A stretch of DNA of 64,000 bases from an uncultured Verrucomicrobiales bacterium (GCA_949373085.1 CASICJ010000027.1:1-64000), one strand, 5' to 3'; shown: positions 44,073-53,533, numbered from the stretch's first letter. The notes: a model not told the origin generated them from the sequence alone. Program-made: numbers and translations.

Positions 44073-44645
44073 ATGTTTATTGTCTTTGAGGGAATCGACG
44101 GAACCGGCAAGTCCACCCAGGTCAAGCTGCTCGCCGAGGCATTCAGGGCGAAAGGGAGAGAAGTTATAGTCTCAAAGGAACCAACCGATGGCCCACACGG
44201 AACCCGCCTCCGGCAATCCGCAGAAACTGGGCGCCTCTCCGCTCAAGAAGAGCTCGATCTTTTCCACCTCGACCGCCGAGAGCACGTCGAAACTCTGATC
44301 AATCCCGCCTTGGCGCGAGGCGCTGTGGTCATTCTCGACCGCTACTATTTTTCAACAATGGCTTACCAAGGCATTCGCGGTTTCGATCCAAGAGACATTC
44401 GCAAAATTAACGAAAAATTTGCGCCACCTCCTGACCTTGTCTTTATTCTTGAGCTCAATCTTGATACCGCTCTTTCCCGAATTGGCATCAGAGATGGTCA
44501 GGCGAATGAATTCGAACAACGTGATGCTCTGCAAAAATGCCACGATGTCTTCGCCTCGCTACAAGACGAATTCGTTCGCCGCATTGATGCCGGACGATCT
44601 CCAGCCGAAGTTCACGAGGAAATTTCACACTATCTCGACCTTTGA
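44073..44645 (+). CDS. tmk: thymidylate kinase
   Basis: 190 residues from MFIVFEGIDGTGKSTQ at 44073; the frame is open back into the tRNA. P-loop EGIDGTGKST (6-15), dNMP motif LDRYYFSTMAYQGIRG (about 88-103), and a lid region with IRDGQANEFEQRDAL. It phosphorylates dTMP to dTDP. The long frame overlaps tRNA-Arg and is not credible; the ATG only 12 bp after the tRNA 3' end implies processing of a joint transcript or a promoter inside the tRNA region. Confidence 0.93.
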   Translation: MFIVFEGIDGTGKSTQVKLLAEAFRAKGREVIVSKEPTDGPHGTRLRQSAETGRLSAQEELDLFHLDRREHVETLINPALARGAVVILDRYYFSTMAYQGIRGFDPRDIRKINEKFAPPPDLVFILELNLDTALSRIGIRDGQANEFEQRDALQKCHDVFASLQDEFVRRIDAGRSPAEVHEEISHYLDL

Positions 44646-44698
44646 TTGCAGAGGAATCTCTTGTCATTATAAGCGAATAGGGCGAAGATTCTTAAATC

Positions 44699-45106
44699 AT
44701 GACTGATGCATTTGCAGACACCCCTGATGCTGGTTCGGCTGCCGACGATCTCCGCGCCGCCGCCGAGGGCAAAACCCCCGAACATAAGCCATCTAAAACC
44801 GAGCAAAACGCCATTGCCCTTAAACAGGCTGCTGCACAGAAAGCAGCCCAATTCCGTGAACTAGCTGGAGACAAAGCCAAAGACCTCAAATCGGTAGCGA
44901 GCGATAAAATCGAAGAAATTCGTGAAGGAGCCGGTGAAACTGCCGCTCAACTCAGGGGAGCGGCGACCGATCAGTGGGAAGATACCCGCGAAAAGGCACG
45001 CGAACTTCACATCACCATGGAAGATTATGTTCGGGAAAACCCAACCAAAGCAGTTCTGGCCGCAGCAGGAGCAGGATTTGTTCTCGGGCTCCTGATCCGC
45101 CGCTAA
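44699..45106 (+). CDS. DUF883/YqjD-ElaB family membrane-anchored protein
   Basis: 135 residues. A long alanine/lysine/glutamate amphipathic helix region (KQAAAQKAAQFRELAGDKAK to AAQLRGAATDQW), then YVRENPTKAVLAAAGAGFVLGLLIRR, the diagnostic DUF883 tail with the C-terminal membrane anchor and terminal Arg pair. YqjD-type proteins associate ribosomes with the inner membrane in stationary phase in E. coli. First of three genes that match the yqjD-yqjE-yqjK arrangement. Confidence 0.82.
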   Translation: MTDAFADTPDAGSAADDLRAAAEGKTPEHKPSKTEQNAIALKQAAAQKAAQFRELAGDKAKDLKSVASDKIEEIREGAGETAAQLRGAATDQWEDTREKARELHITMEDYVRENPTKAVLAAAGAGFVLGLLIRR

Positions 45107-45114
45107 AGGAAAAT

Positions 45115-45552
45115 ATGGGGTTTGGCCAAAAAAACTCTTCATCTGGCGATAGTTCGTCAGGGTTGAAGGAGGAACTTGGGTCTTTTATCGATAAGGCCTC
45201 AGCCCACACCCGTGTGCGAGCCGAGCTTTTCGCGATTGAAGCTAAGGAGGCGGCAGAAGTCTACGGGCGTAAGTTTTACTTCACTGCTATTGGGGCGGTA
45301 TTCCTTACGATCGGATATTCTTTATTCTTGGTCGGAGTGATCGGTTTACTCGGCTTCTTTCTGAATGGATCTTCATTTTCATTGGAAAACTGGGCCGGTG
45401 TAACTCTCGGTATCGCGCTTCTCCATTTTATTATTGGAGCAGTTTTAATCAAAAAGAGTAAGAAATTCAGTAAGGACAGGCCGATTTTCGAATACACTCG
45501 AGACGAATTCAAAAAAGACCAGCAATGGACCAGGCAGAAAAAGAAGCCCTAA
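45115..45552 (+). CDS. YqjE-like (phage holin III superfamily) membrane protein
   Basis: 145 residues from MGFGQKNSSSGDSSSG, 8 bp after the DUF883 gene; the frame is open to 44974 only over the end of that gene. Soluble N-terminal helix (RVRAELFAIEAKEAAEVYGRK) then two membrane helices (AIGAVFLTIGYSLFLVGVIG, AGVTLGIALLHFIIGAVLI), as in YqjE. The 3' end overlaps the next gene by 28 bp. Confidence 0.8.
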   Translation: MGFGQKNSSSGDSSSGLKEELGSFIDKASAHTRVRAELFAIEAKEAAEVYGRKFYFTAIGAVFLTIGYSLFLVGVIGLLGFFLNGSSFSLENWAGVTLGIALLHFIIGAVLIKKSKKFSKDRPIFEYTRDEFKKDQQWTRQKKKP

Positions 45553-45905
45553 TCAAGGAACTGGATCTGCAGCGCAATGATCTTTCTGATAGCTATCACG
45601 CTCTACGAATGGAATTAGACTTGGCGTATCAAATTCGCTTATCAGTCAAGAACCACCCTAAACGCTGGGCCATCGCCGCCGCCGGAATAACCTTTATCGG
45701 TATGAGGCTGCTTCGCAGTAAGAAGGTGATATACAAGGACCCGCAGAAAAACCACAGCCTTCTTTTTCGTGCGGGAAAACTCGTCTTTAACCTAGCCCGC
45801 CCAGCACTCACCTCGATGGCTCTGAATTACGCACGTAAATACGCAGAAGTGCATTTGCACCCGGAACAGGCGAATTCCATGCTTGGCGGCCCGCCGCAAA
45901 AGTGA
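45525..45905 (+). CDS. YqjK-like or hypothetical basic protein
   Basis: 126 residues, third gene of the trio, overlapping the second by 28 bp. N-terminal helix MDQAEKEALIKELDLQRNDL and SYHALRMELDLAYQI, a middle hydrophobic stretch (WAIAAAGITFIGMRLL), basic middle and a C-terminal helix (LTSMALNYARKYAEVHLHP). Position and size fit the third member of the yqjDEK set, but sequence similarity by eye is weak. Confidence 0.55.
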   Translation: MDQAEKEALIKELDLQRNDLSDSYHALRMELDLAYQIRLSVKNHPKRWAIAAAGITFIGMRLLRSKKVIYKDPQKNHSLLFRAGKLVFNLARPALTSMALNYARKYAEVHLHPEQANSMLGGPPQK

Positions 45906-45921
45906 TTTCTCTTCGTGGTCA

Positions 45922-46016
45922 ATTTCTTCATTTCTTCATTTCTTCATTTCTTCCATTTCTTCCATTTCTTCATTTCTTCATTTCTTCATTTCTTTCTTTC
46001 TTCCTTTCCTTCCTTT
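45922..46016 (+). repeat. tandem ATTTCTTC array and pyrimidine tract before pilT
   Basis: Eight tandem units of ATTTCTTC (six exact 8-mers, two 9-mers ATTTCTTCC) at 45922-45987, then a pyrimidine run to 46016. Located between the trio and the pilT start at 46035. Simple repeats of this kind can change copy number. Confidence 0.85.
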
Positions 46017-46034
46017 AAATCACACACACCATCC

Positions 46035-47117
46035 ATGCCAGAACACGAAGTCCTCGCCCACGTTGACGAGTATCTCCAAATCGGGATCGAATACGATTGC
46101 TCCGATATTCACCTTCCGACCGGCTACCCTCCTGCTTGGCGGCGGTTCGGAACTCTCTCTCCCATCTGGGACACCCATGCACCTCTCACGGCTGCAGACA
46201 CCGAACGACTCGCACGTTCATTCCTAGATGACCAAAGATGGTCACACCTTCAGGAAATCGGAGATGTAGATTTTGCTTATCAGAACGCCGCTGGCCGTTT
46301 CCGTGCCTCAGTCGTGAAACAGCGTCTTGGGTATGAAATCGTTTTCCGAATCATCTCCACTACAATCCGAACGATGGAAGACCTCGGCCTTCCCATCGAG
46401 CACATCAGGCCCCTTACTCGTTATCAAAATGGTTTGATTCTCATCACCGGTTCGGTGGGTTCGGGTAAGTCCACAACCATGGCTGCACTCGTTGACTTCA
46501 TTAATAAGGACCGCGAAGACCATATCCTTACTCTTGAAGACCCTATCGAATATGTTTTTGGATCACAGGGTTGCCACGTTAACCAACGCGAAGTTGGGGC
46601 GCATACCGAATCATTCCCACGTGCCTTGCGTGGAGCACTCCGAGAGGATCCCGACATCATCATGGTTGGAGAGATGCGTAATCTGGAAACAATCCAGCTT
46701 GCACTCACTGCCGCGGAGACAGGTCACCTCGTTTTAGCAACCCTGCACACTGGCAACGCACCTCGAACGCTTGATCGAGTTCTCGACGTTTTCCCTGTTG
46801 AGCAGCGAGATCAGATTCGCATCATGGTTTCCGAATCTTTGCGCGGCGTTCTTTCCCAGCAGCTTGTTCCAAAGGCTGATGGCAGTGGACGCGCTCTGGC
46901 GCTCGAGTTACTCGTCAACACCGCTGCCGTCGCGGCAACCATTCGTGATGGAAAAACCTTCATGCTTCCAGGTATCATGCAGACCGGCAAAAACGTCGGT
47001 ATGATCATCATGGATGAATCACTCCGAAATCTCTACACTCAGGGCCTCGTCTCTCAAGAAGAAACCATGTTCCGCTGCGAAGATAAGCAGCAGATGAAAC
47101 TCTTCTTCCAATCCTAA
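46035..47117 (+). CDS. pilT: PilT-type twitching ATPase, first copy
   Basis: 360 residues from MPEHEVLAHVDEYLQIG at 46035; the open frame extends through the tandem repeats to 45915 but that part is not family-like. Walker A TGSVGSGKST (138-147), Asp box LEDPIEYVF, Walker B DPDIIMVGEMR, and His box LATLHTGNAPRTLDR. Hexameric ATPase that retracts type IV pili or drives related motors. It lacks an exact AIRNLIREG motif (has AATIRDGKTF). The second copy follows after 30 bp. Confidence 0.88.
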   Translation: MPEHEVLAHVDEYLQIGIEYDCSDIHLPTGYPPAWRRFGTLSPIWDTHAPLTAADTERLARSFLDDQRWSHLQEIGDVDFAYQNAAGRFRASVVKQRLGYEIVFRIISTTIRTMEDLGLPIEHIRPLTRYQNGLILITGSVGSGKSTTMAALVDFINKDREDHILTLEDPIEYVFGSQGCHVNQREVGAHTESFPRALRGALREDPDIIMVGEMRNLETIQLALTAAETGHLVLATLHTGNAPRTLDRVLDVFPVEQRDQIRIMVSESLRGVLSQQLVPKADGSGRALALELLVNTAAVAATIRDGKTFMLPGIMQTGKNVGMIIMDESLRNLYTQGLVSQEETMFRCEDKQQMKLFFQS

Positions 47118-47147
47118 TTTCACCTCATAAATACCACACTTTTTGGC

Positions 47148-48220
47148 ATGGCTAAAATTGACCGTCTTTTCCAATACCTCGTCTCTTCAGGCGGGTCTGA
47201 TCTTCACCTTTCCGAAGGTGCACCTCCAAAGGTTCGCGTTCATGGCGGAGTCTCCGTAATCCCCGAAGAGGCCATTCTTGATGGCGAGGATTTTAAAGAG
47301 CTCCTCTCTGAGATTTGCGAACCAGACCCTTTTGCGCAATACCTCGAATGCGGGGATCTTGACTTCGCCTATGAAATGGATGAGCAATCCCGCTTCCGTT
47401 GTAACTATATGAAACAACAGAACGGACTCGCTGCCGTTTTTCGTCTTATCCCTACCGAGATTGCCTCAATCGAGGACCTAAACCTCCCTCTTGTAATTAA
47501 GGAATTTGGCCATATGCGGTCCGGACTCGTGCTAGTGACTGGTCCAACCGGATCAGGAAAATCAACCTCACTCGCGGCATTGATAGACTACATCAATAGT
47601 AATTTTAATCGTCATATCATTACGATTGAGGAACCGATTGAGTTTGTTCATAGCAGTAAAAGCTCCATTATCACACAGCGTGAAGTGCCCATCCAAACCC
47701 CGGAATTTTCCGACGGCTTACGGGCCTGTCTACGAGAAGATGCTGACATCGTTCTCGTTGGTGAGATGCGTGACCTTGAAACTATCTCACTCGCTCTGAC
47801 TGCAGCGGAAACCGGTCTTTTAGTTTCGGAACCCTGCACACCAACAACGCACGAAAAACGGTTGACCGTATCATTGACGTTTTCCCTTCCGATCAGCAAT
47901 CACAGGTTCGGACAATGCTGGCAGCTTCGCTCCGTGGTGTCGTCGCTCAGCTTCTCTGTAAGCGCGTCGACAAACCAGGTCGAGTTGCTGTAAATGAAAT
48001 CCTATTTGCAACTCCAGCAGTCGCTGCAATTATCCGTGAAGGTGCCACTCAGAAGCTTTATGACGTCATCATCGGCGGAAAGGCCTTAGGGATGCAGTTC
48101 ATGGACGACGCCATCTTTGAAAAACTTGAATCTGGCATGATCTCCCCACAGGAAGCATACATGAAATCGATCGAGAAAGGTCGCTTTGCCAGTATCTCCC
48201 CGAAGAAGACAAAGCTCTAG
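47148..48220 (+). CDS. PilT-type twitching ATPase, second copy, frameshifted near 47825
   Basis: Start ATG 47148. Frame 1 gives MAKIDRLFQYLVSSGGSDLH, Walker A GPTGSGKST (132-140), IEEPIEFVH, VGEMRDLETISLALTAAETG, then loses homology at LVSEP. Restoring one T in the T3 run at 47824-47826 gives LLVFGTLHTNNARKTVDRII and continues in the frame of 47915-48220 (SLRGVVAQLLCKR to SPKKTKL), total about 357 residues. The C-terminal part is therefore intact except for one base. Tandem twin of the upstream gene; the usual reading is PilT plus PilU. Confidence 0.85.
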
Positions 48221-48269
48221 CTAACTCGGGGGGAGGAGCATCCTAACCCACACCGAATAGTCTCATTCA

Positions 48270-48302
48270 AAAAACCAGAGGGTAGACCACCCTCTGGTTT
48301 TT
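48270..48302 (+). terminator. bidirectional rho-independent terminator
   Basis: CCAGAGGG (48275-48282) pairs with CCCTCTGG (48290-48297), loop TAGACCA, flanked by A5 and T5. It lies between the convergent second pilT and trpD and can serve both. Confidence 0.9.
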
Positions 48303-48319
48303 CTTTGTTAGGTCGTAAA

Positions 48320-49364
48320 CTATTTTGCGATCTCCTTGAGTAAACGCAGCCGCTCGAACGCACTTCCGTCAGCAATCACCTCCCGACTTTTTGCCAAACC
48401 ATCTTCTAGGTTTTCGGCAAGCCCAGCACAGGTCATTGCCGCAGCCGCATTCAGCAAAACCATATCACACTTCAACCCTTTTTCTCGACCGGCAAGAATG
48501 CCCTCTAAGATCTTGGCATTCGTAAACGCATCGCCACCCTTTAAATCTTTTACCTCGGCAATATTGAGACCGAAGTCGGAAGGCTTAACCTCTTCATCAA
48601 CCTGCTTCTGATTACGACCCGATTTACAAATTCGAGTTGGCCCCATCAGGCTCATTTCATCAACCGTGCGACCATCCATAGTTGCCCCGTTTACCACCCA
48701 CGCACTATCGCGCCCCAATCGCTGCAGAATCTCAGCAAAGACCGGGCAAAGATTGTGGTCAAAAACCCCAACCAACTGGCACCCGGGATTCGCGGGATTC
48801 AGGAGAGGTCCCTATAAGATTAAAGATTGTTTTCCGGCCCTCCTTGGCAAGCATTTGCCGAACTGGAATAACGGCCTTGAAGGCCGGATGATATTTGGGA
48901 GCGAAAAGAAATCCCACACCCGCTCTTTCAAGGCATGTTCCAACCTTCTCGGATGGTAGGTCAATCGAAATACCCAGAGCTTCCAGAACATCTGCACCGC
49001 CACTCTTCGATGTGATTCCACGGTTTCCATGCTTAACAACCACCCCCCCAGCAGCGGCAACCAAAAACATACTTGTCGTTGAGACATTAAAGAGATCGAG
49101 TTTATCTCCCCCAGTACCACAAACATCAATTGTCGGGCCATTGAACGAATGCCCATAAAAAGAAGGTCTTTTGGCCTTTTCAAGAAAGACTGAAACAAAT
49201 CCCGCGATTTCCGTAGCACTCTCTCCCTTCTCCGCCATCGCTTTCAAAAAGTGAGCCTTCTTAGCAACATCGCCTAATTCATCTAAAAGAAAATCAGCCG
49301 CAACAGTGATTTCTCGAGGCGTTAATTCTTCCCCCTGGTTGAGATGGTTTATCAAGCTGTCCAT
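48320..49364 (-). CDS. trpD: anthranilate phosphoribosyltransferase TrpD, frameshifted near 48809
   Basis: Tryptophan pathway enzyme. N-terminal frame: LTPREITVAADFLLDELGD, VCGTGGDKLDLFNVSTT (PRPP site), KHGNRGITSKSGGADVLEALG, ERAGVGFLFAPKYHPAF, then GRKTIFNLIG. There one extra base (T on the + strand at 48809) shifts the frame; the neighbouring frame carries on PLLNPANPGCQLVGVFD, then VNGATMDGRTVDEMSL and LLNAAAAMTCAGLAENLEDG to 48320. Corrected length about 347 residues, normal for TrpD. No other trp gene is adjacent. Confidence 0.9.
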
Positions 49365-49506
49365 AAAAAAAGGCTAACATAACTCTAGATTGGAACCAAG
49401 AAGTTCACTTACCATCTACCTAACTCGTAATCACTGAGGCTAAACCTACCGATGAGCGATACAGATAGAACGACATTTAGCTTCAATTTGCCCAGGACCC
49501 GATAGA

Positions 49507-50166
49507 TTAATCATCCACCACGACTCCATCCTTAATGGTCAAAACGCGATCCCCAAAAGTTGAAAGACCGGTATCATGAGTAACGACAACCAGAGTAGCA
49601 TTTCGTTCCTCCACGACTTCCATCAAAATATCCATAATCTCCTCGCCATTCGCAGAATCAAGATTCCCAGTCGGCTCGTCGGCGAAGATGATTGACGGAG
49701 AGTTCACAAGCGCCCGAGCAATAGCCACACGCTGTTGCTCGCCACCTGAAAGTTCTGCCGGCAGGTGATCAAACCGCTCTGAAAGACCGACTCGACACAA
49801 GGCTGACTTAGCCAATTCTTGATCCGATTTAAGCCCAATTAGCCCAGGCACCATAACATTTTCAATCGCAGTCAGCTCTGGCAATAGAAAGTAGTTTTGA
49901 AAAATATAACCAATTTTTTCGTTCCGTAAGCTTGCCTGATTACCTGATGACAATTGATAAAAATCGGTTCCATCAATAAGAACACGTCCCTCGTTAGGAT
50001 TTTCCAACCCTGCTAAGGTATACATTAAGGTCGTCTTTCCGGCACCACTTGGACCACAAAGAAAAACTTTTTCTCCAGACTCAATCCTTAAATCAACCCC
50101 CCTAAGAACTTTAATCTTCTTCTTGGCTAGAGTATACGAAAGATAGACCTTATCAGCCTCAATCAT
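49507..50166 (-). CDS. ABC transporter ATPase, LolD/MacB type
   Basis: 219 residues: Walker [12 protein letters not shown] (37-47), Q-loop [21 protein letters not shown], signature [15 protein letters not shown], Walker [16 protein letters not shown]-loop VVVTHD. This pattern belongs to the LolCDE/MacB/FtsE group. No permease gene is nearby. Its start overlaps the stop of gspF by 4 bp (ATGA), so it is translated with a secretion gene, an unusual pairing for this ATPase. Confidence 0.88.
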   Translation of the reverse strand: MIEADKVYLSYTLAKKKIKVLRGVDLRIESGEKVFLCGPSGAGKTTLMYTLAGLENPNEGRVLIDGTDFYQLSSGNQASLRNEKIGYIFQNYFLLPELTAIENVMVPGLIGLKSDQELAKSALCRVGLSERFDHLPAELSGGEQQRVAIARALVNSPSIIFADEPTGNLDSANGEEIMDILMEVVEERNATLVVVTHDTGLSTFGDRVLTIKDGVVVDD

Positions 50167-51443
50167 CGGCTACCGATACTCTCGATGGTTTGGAAGATCG
50201 CGGTAATCATGAGATAGGCCATCGAGCCAATCAGCACCGCCATGACCAACAAAACGGCCGGCATAATTAAAGCCATAATTGCCTGAAGGGAGTTATTGAG
50301 CTCCTTATCAAAGCGATCGGCTGCCTTCCTAAGCGACTTATCGATCTTACCAGTTTGCTCACCAACTGAGACCATATCAATCAGTAGCGGAGCAAAAGCA
50401 CCGGTCCTGCTGAGCGAGGCGGAAAGCGACCGGCCATCACCAACCCATTCGAGCATTTCACCCAGATGCTTTTGCAAATAAAGGTTCGGAGTTGCCTCTT
50501 TTGTAAGTTCAAGAGCCCTCAAAAGAGGGAGACCATTCCCAACGAGATTTGCCATTGTCTCTAGAAATTGAACGTAAAACCGATGTTCGATTACTCTACC
50601 AAAAAGGGGTAGCTTAAGTTTCACCCGGTCCCAAGTTGGCCGGTTAGCCTCGTTTTCTTTCCATGCCTTGAAGAGAACCAAGCTCGCGGCGATCACCAAA
50701 AGGAGGACAATCCACCATTTCATAAAGAAATCAGAAGTCCCCATGAGGAGCTTAGCACCAAGTGGAATCTGACCGCCGGCGCTACTTTCGATTAAGCCAG
50801 TCAGCTGCGGAATAAGCTGAGTCACGAAAACTATCCCTACTCCGACCCCAGCCAGAACCAAAAAACAGGGGTAAATTAGCGCAAGAACAACCTTTCCCTG
50901 GAGCTCTTGCAAGGTTTTGAGGTAATGGGCTTGGCGCTCCAAAATTGTATCAAGTGCACCGCTTGCCTCACCTGCAGCTGCAAGATTACAATAGAGAGAG
51001 CCAAAACTTGGACTCACTCGTTTCAAAGCCGACGAAAAGCTATTACCATCCCGAACCAGCTGACGAATCTTGGATGAAACTATCTTGAGGCTACCCAGCT
51101 CTTGGCGATTTTCCATAGCCTTGAGAGCAGGCTCAAGCTGTAAACCGGCGGCCAACATATCCGAGAGTTCCTCGGTGAAGAGAACAATCTCACCGCGCTT
51201 TAGCTTGACTGGGCCTTCTGGGATAACCTCCTCCTTAGCTTTCGCCACTCCAGTAGCCACTGGAACACTCTTCCCCGCGACCTTTTTGGGCGAAACTTTG
51301 CCACTAGCACTTTCGCTCATCGAGACTGGTTGTAGTCCCTTCCTGCCAAGTTGGCGAAGCGCCTCACCCCGGTCCCCAGCATCAAGAGATCCAGACACTA
51401 CCGAACCTCCTCCGTTGAGCGCTTTGTAAGTAAAACTAGCCAC
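50163..51443 (-). CDS. gspF: type II secretion / type IV pilus inner-membrane protein (GspF/PilC)
   Basis: 426 residues. N-terminal FTYKALNGGGSVVSGSLDA then two T2SSF domains: the first with FTEELSDMLAAGLQLEPALKAM (about 90-110) and CNLAAAGEASGALDTILERQA, the second with FLETMANLVGNGLPLLRALEL and DMVSVGEQTGKIDKSLRKAA. The three membrane helices are visible. It anchors the secretion ATPase and the pseudopilus at the inner membrane. A charged linker (KVSPKKVAGKSVPVATGV) follows the N-terminal part. Followed by the LolD-like ATPase with a 4-bp overlap. Confidence 0.9.
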   Translation of the reverse strand: MASFTYKALNGGGSVVSGSLDAGDRGEALRQLGRKGLQPVSMSESASGKVSPKKVAGKSVPVATGVAKAKEEVIPEGPVKLKRGEIVLFTEELSDMLAAGLQLEPALKAMENRQELGSLKIVSSKIRQLVRDGNSFSSALKRVSPSFGSLYCNLAAAGEASGALDTILERQAHYLKTLQELQGKVVLALIYPCFLVLAGVGVGIVFVTQLIPQLTGLIESSAGGQIPLGAKLLMGTSDFFMKWWIVLLLVIAASLVLFKAWKENEANRPTWDRVKLKLPLFGRVIEHRFYVQFLETMANLVGNGLPLLRALELTKEATPNLYLQKHLGEMLEWVGDGRSLSASLSRTGAFAPLLIDMVSVGEQTGKIDKSLRKAADRFDKELNNSLQAIMALIMPAVLLVMAVLIGSMAYLMITAIFQTIESIGSR

Positions 51444-51463
51444 CTTTTTAAATATTTAAGTTC

Positions 51464-53176
51464 TTAGTGGCCCGATGCTAAATCAGTTGCAGTTACTGAA
51501 ACAACTTCCTCAATTGTAGTAACCCCCTTCATTACCTTACACCAGCCATACTCTCGCATCGGAATAAACCCGTCCTTAACAGCTTGTGCCTTCAGAATAC
51601 GAGAATCCGAATTCTTTGCCACAAGCTCTTCCATCTCATTACCAATGAGAATGACCTCATAAATCGCTAAACGTCCTGAGAAACCGGTATTTCGACACTT
51701 ATCACAACTACCCGGCTCATAGGCCTGCCCAGTGACATGATCGGGAATTTCAAGGCGCGCTCGCTGATCGAGTGGAACCTCAACCGGCGTTTTACAATGA
51801 TTGCATAAGCGCCGCACCAATCGCTGGGCCAAAAAAGCTCGGACTGAAGCAGCGACCAAGAAGGGCTCAACCCCCATATCGACTAATCGACTAATCCCTC
51901 CGAGAGCATCGTTGGTGTGCAAGGTCGAGAACACCAGGTGCCCAGTTAGCGAGGCTCGGATCGCAATCTCTGCAGTCTCGAGATCACGAATCTCACCAAG
52001 CATAACAATGTTTGGGTCGGCCCGCAGGATCGAACGTAGCCCACTTGCAAAAGTTAGACCAATTTCACTCTTAACCGCGATTTGCATCACACCCTCAAGC
52101 TTGTTCTCTACCGGATCCTCGATCGTCACAATCCGCGTATCAGAAGTATTTAATTCGCTTAGAAAGGAGTAGAGACTTGTCGATTTACCAGAACCAGTCG
52201 GCCCCGTGATTAAAATTATCCCATTAGGAAGACTTAAAATACTTTCAATTTTCTTGAGAACAAAATCCTCCATACCAAGAAGTTCCACATTAAACTTTTC
52301 TTGATTCAAAAGACGCAAACTCACAGATTCCCCCTCCACTGTCGGGACAGTAGCAACACGGACATCGATTGAGGACCCTTCAAATTGAAGATTGATTCGA
52401 CCATCCTGAGGGAGACGCCGCTCAGCAATATCAAGCTTCGACATAATCTTCAGGCGAGCAATGACTGAGGATTGGAGTGACTTAATTTGATCAGGGACTG
52501 CAATATCAATTAAACCACCATCGACACGGTACCGAATCCGAAGGTTGTCAACCAAAGGCTCCACGTGAATATCAGTCGCTTTCTGATCGAGTGCTTCGCG
52601 GATAATTTGGTTCACGAATTTCACCACGCTAGCCTCCTCATCCTCTACCTCGTCAATAACGCTGGCCTCATCCTTCATTTCAAGGTTATCGAGATCGAGA
52701 TCTCGGCCTTCAAGCAGCTGCTCGAACGTGTCAGCACCAACCCCATAAAGTTTCCGCAGAGCTTCATGCACCCGGCGGCGCGAAGCCATATGCCAAACAA
52801 TTGGCATATCAATTGCCTGAGCAGCTGCCTGACGCGCCATGAGGTTTAGCGGATCGTAGGTTGCCATGTGCAATCGGACACCCTCACCTTCGCCTTCGAT
52901 TTCAAGCGGAAGAACCCGGTATTTAAGAGCAACCTGCGGCCCGCAAGCAGCGCGGAGCATTAATGGACTCTCGAACACATTAATCTCGGCTAGCCACTCC
53001 ATGTGAAGATCCTGTGAGAGTTGTTCCATGTAAGGCTCCTCGTCGACCAATCCGCTGTCTAGGATACCGTCGAGAGGCGAACTTTGTTGATGGCTAGCCT
53101 CATCCACTGCTTCCTGAAGAGCAGGGAGGTCGGAGCAACCGGTTTGGCGGGCGGGCTTGAGAAGGAGCTCAGTCAT
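51464..53176 (-). CDS. gspE: GspE/PulE/PilB-type secretion ATPase
   Basis: About 570 residues from MTELLLKPARQTGC (open to 53230). N-terminal MshEN/GspE-N domain (about 20-160, YMEQLSQDLHMEWLAE), then the ATPase core with DIHVEPLVDNLRIRYRVDG, Walker A ITGPTGSGKSTSLYSFL, Asp box TIEDPVENKL, Walker B PNIVMLGEIRDLETAEIA, His box STLHTNDA, and the tetra-cysteine zinc motif CNHCKTP...CDKCRNTG. Powers assembly of a type II pseudopilus or type IV pilus. It leads into gspF after 20 bp. Confidence 0.92.
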   Translation of the reverse strand: MTELLLKPARQTGCSDLPALQEAVDEASHQQSSPLDGILDSGLVDEEPYMEQLSQDLHMEWLAEINVFESPLMLRAACGPQVALKYRVLPLEIEGEGEGVRLHMATYDPLNLMARQAAAQAIDMPIVWHMASRRRVHEALRKLYGVGADTFEQLLEGRDLDLDNLEMKDEASVIDEVEDEEASVVKFVNQIIREALDQKATDIHVEPLVDNLRIRYRVDGGLIDIAVPDQIKSLQSSVIARLKIMSKLDIAERRLPQDGRINLQFEGSSIDVRVATVPTVEGESVSLRLLNQEKFNVELLGMEDFVLKKIESILSLPNGIILITGPTGSGKSTSLYSFLSELNTSDTRIVTIEDPVENKLEGVMQIAVKSEIGLTFASGLRSILRADPNIVMLGEIRDLETAEIAIRASLTGHLVFSTLHTNDALGGISRLVDMGVEPFLVAASVRAFLAQRLVRRLCNHCKTPVEVPLDQRARLEIPDHVTGQAYEPGSCDKCRNTGFSGRLAIYEVILIGNEMEELVAKNSDSRILKAQAVKDGFIPMREYGWCKVMKGVTTIEEVVSVTATDLASGH

Positions 53177-53289
53177 TTGTTGTCTAAGTATTGATAAAAC
53201 GCTCGCATTGGAAAGTTCTGTCTGCCCCAATGTTGATGAATTCTAATTTTTCGCAAGCAAAGTGATTTTCGTTTGCACGATTAGTCCCT

Positions 53290-53480
53290 TGAGATTAGTC
53301 TCCGACACTGCCTGATACGCCAGAAGTGGTTGATTGGCCGACCCGATATTATTACAAATGGGGGTTGCCCCCAGAAAGTCAATGTCATGCCTTCGTTGGA
53401 AGATTGCGATTTGATGGAGACCCCCAACCTACTGAGCTTCGGGAAAGCGGCTCATGCGCCACGGACGGTTAGGCAGTAAT
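53290..53480 (+). ncRNA. ssrS: structured RNA, 6S RNA-like candidate
   Basis: An intergenic stretch of about 190 nt. Closing stem ACTGCCT (53307-53313) with AGGCAGT (53471-53477), an internal region containing CCGATATT, as in the E. coli 6S central bubble, a hairpin GGGGG-TT-GCCCCC, a pairing TGGGGGT/ACCCCCA, and a 3' hairpin TGAGC...GCTCA. It ends 4 nt before a strong terminator. Similarity to 6S is by eye only; another small RNA is possible. Transcription direction is inferred from the terminator. Confidence 0.45.
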
Positions 53481-53483
53481 CCT

Positions 53484-53512
53484 AAAACCCGCTCTTCTCG
53501 GAGCGGGTTTTT
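53484..53512 (+). terminator. rho-independent terminator, bidirectional
   Basis: AAAACCCGCTC (53484-53494), loop TTCTCG, GAGCGGGTTTT (from 53501); stem 11 bp with T5 on the + strand and T4 on the - strand. Serves the 6S-like RNA on + and the TPR gene on -. Confidence 0.92.
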
Positions 53513-53533
53513 CGTTATTTGGGCACCGTGGCC

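Noticed and set aside
45922..46016. CRISPR-like repeat array
   Set aside because: Contiguous 8-mer units without spacers; a simple tandem repeat. No CRISPR array or cas gene was seen anywhere in the window.
45915..46034. N-terminal extension of pilT through the tandem repeats
   Set aside because: Low-complexity Phe/His/Ser sequence absent from the family; start placed at 46035.
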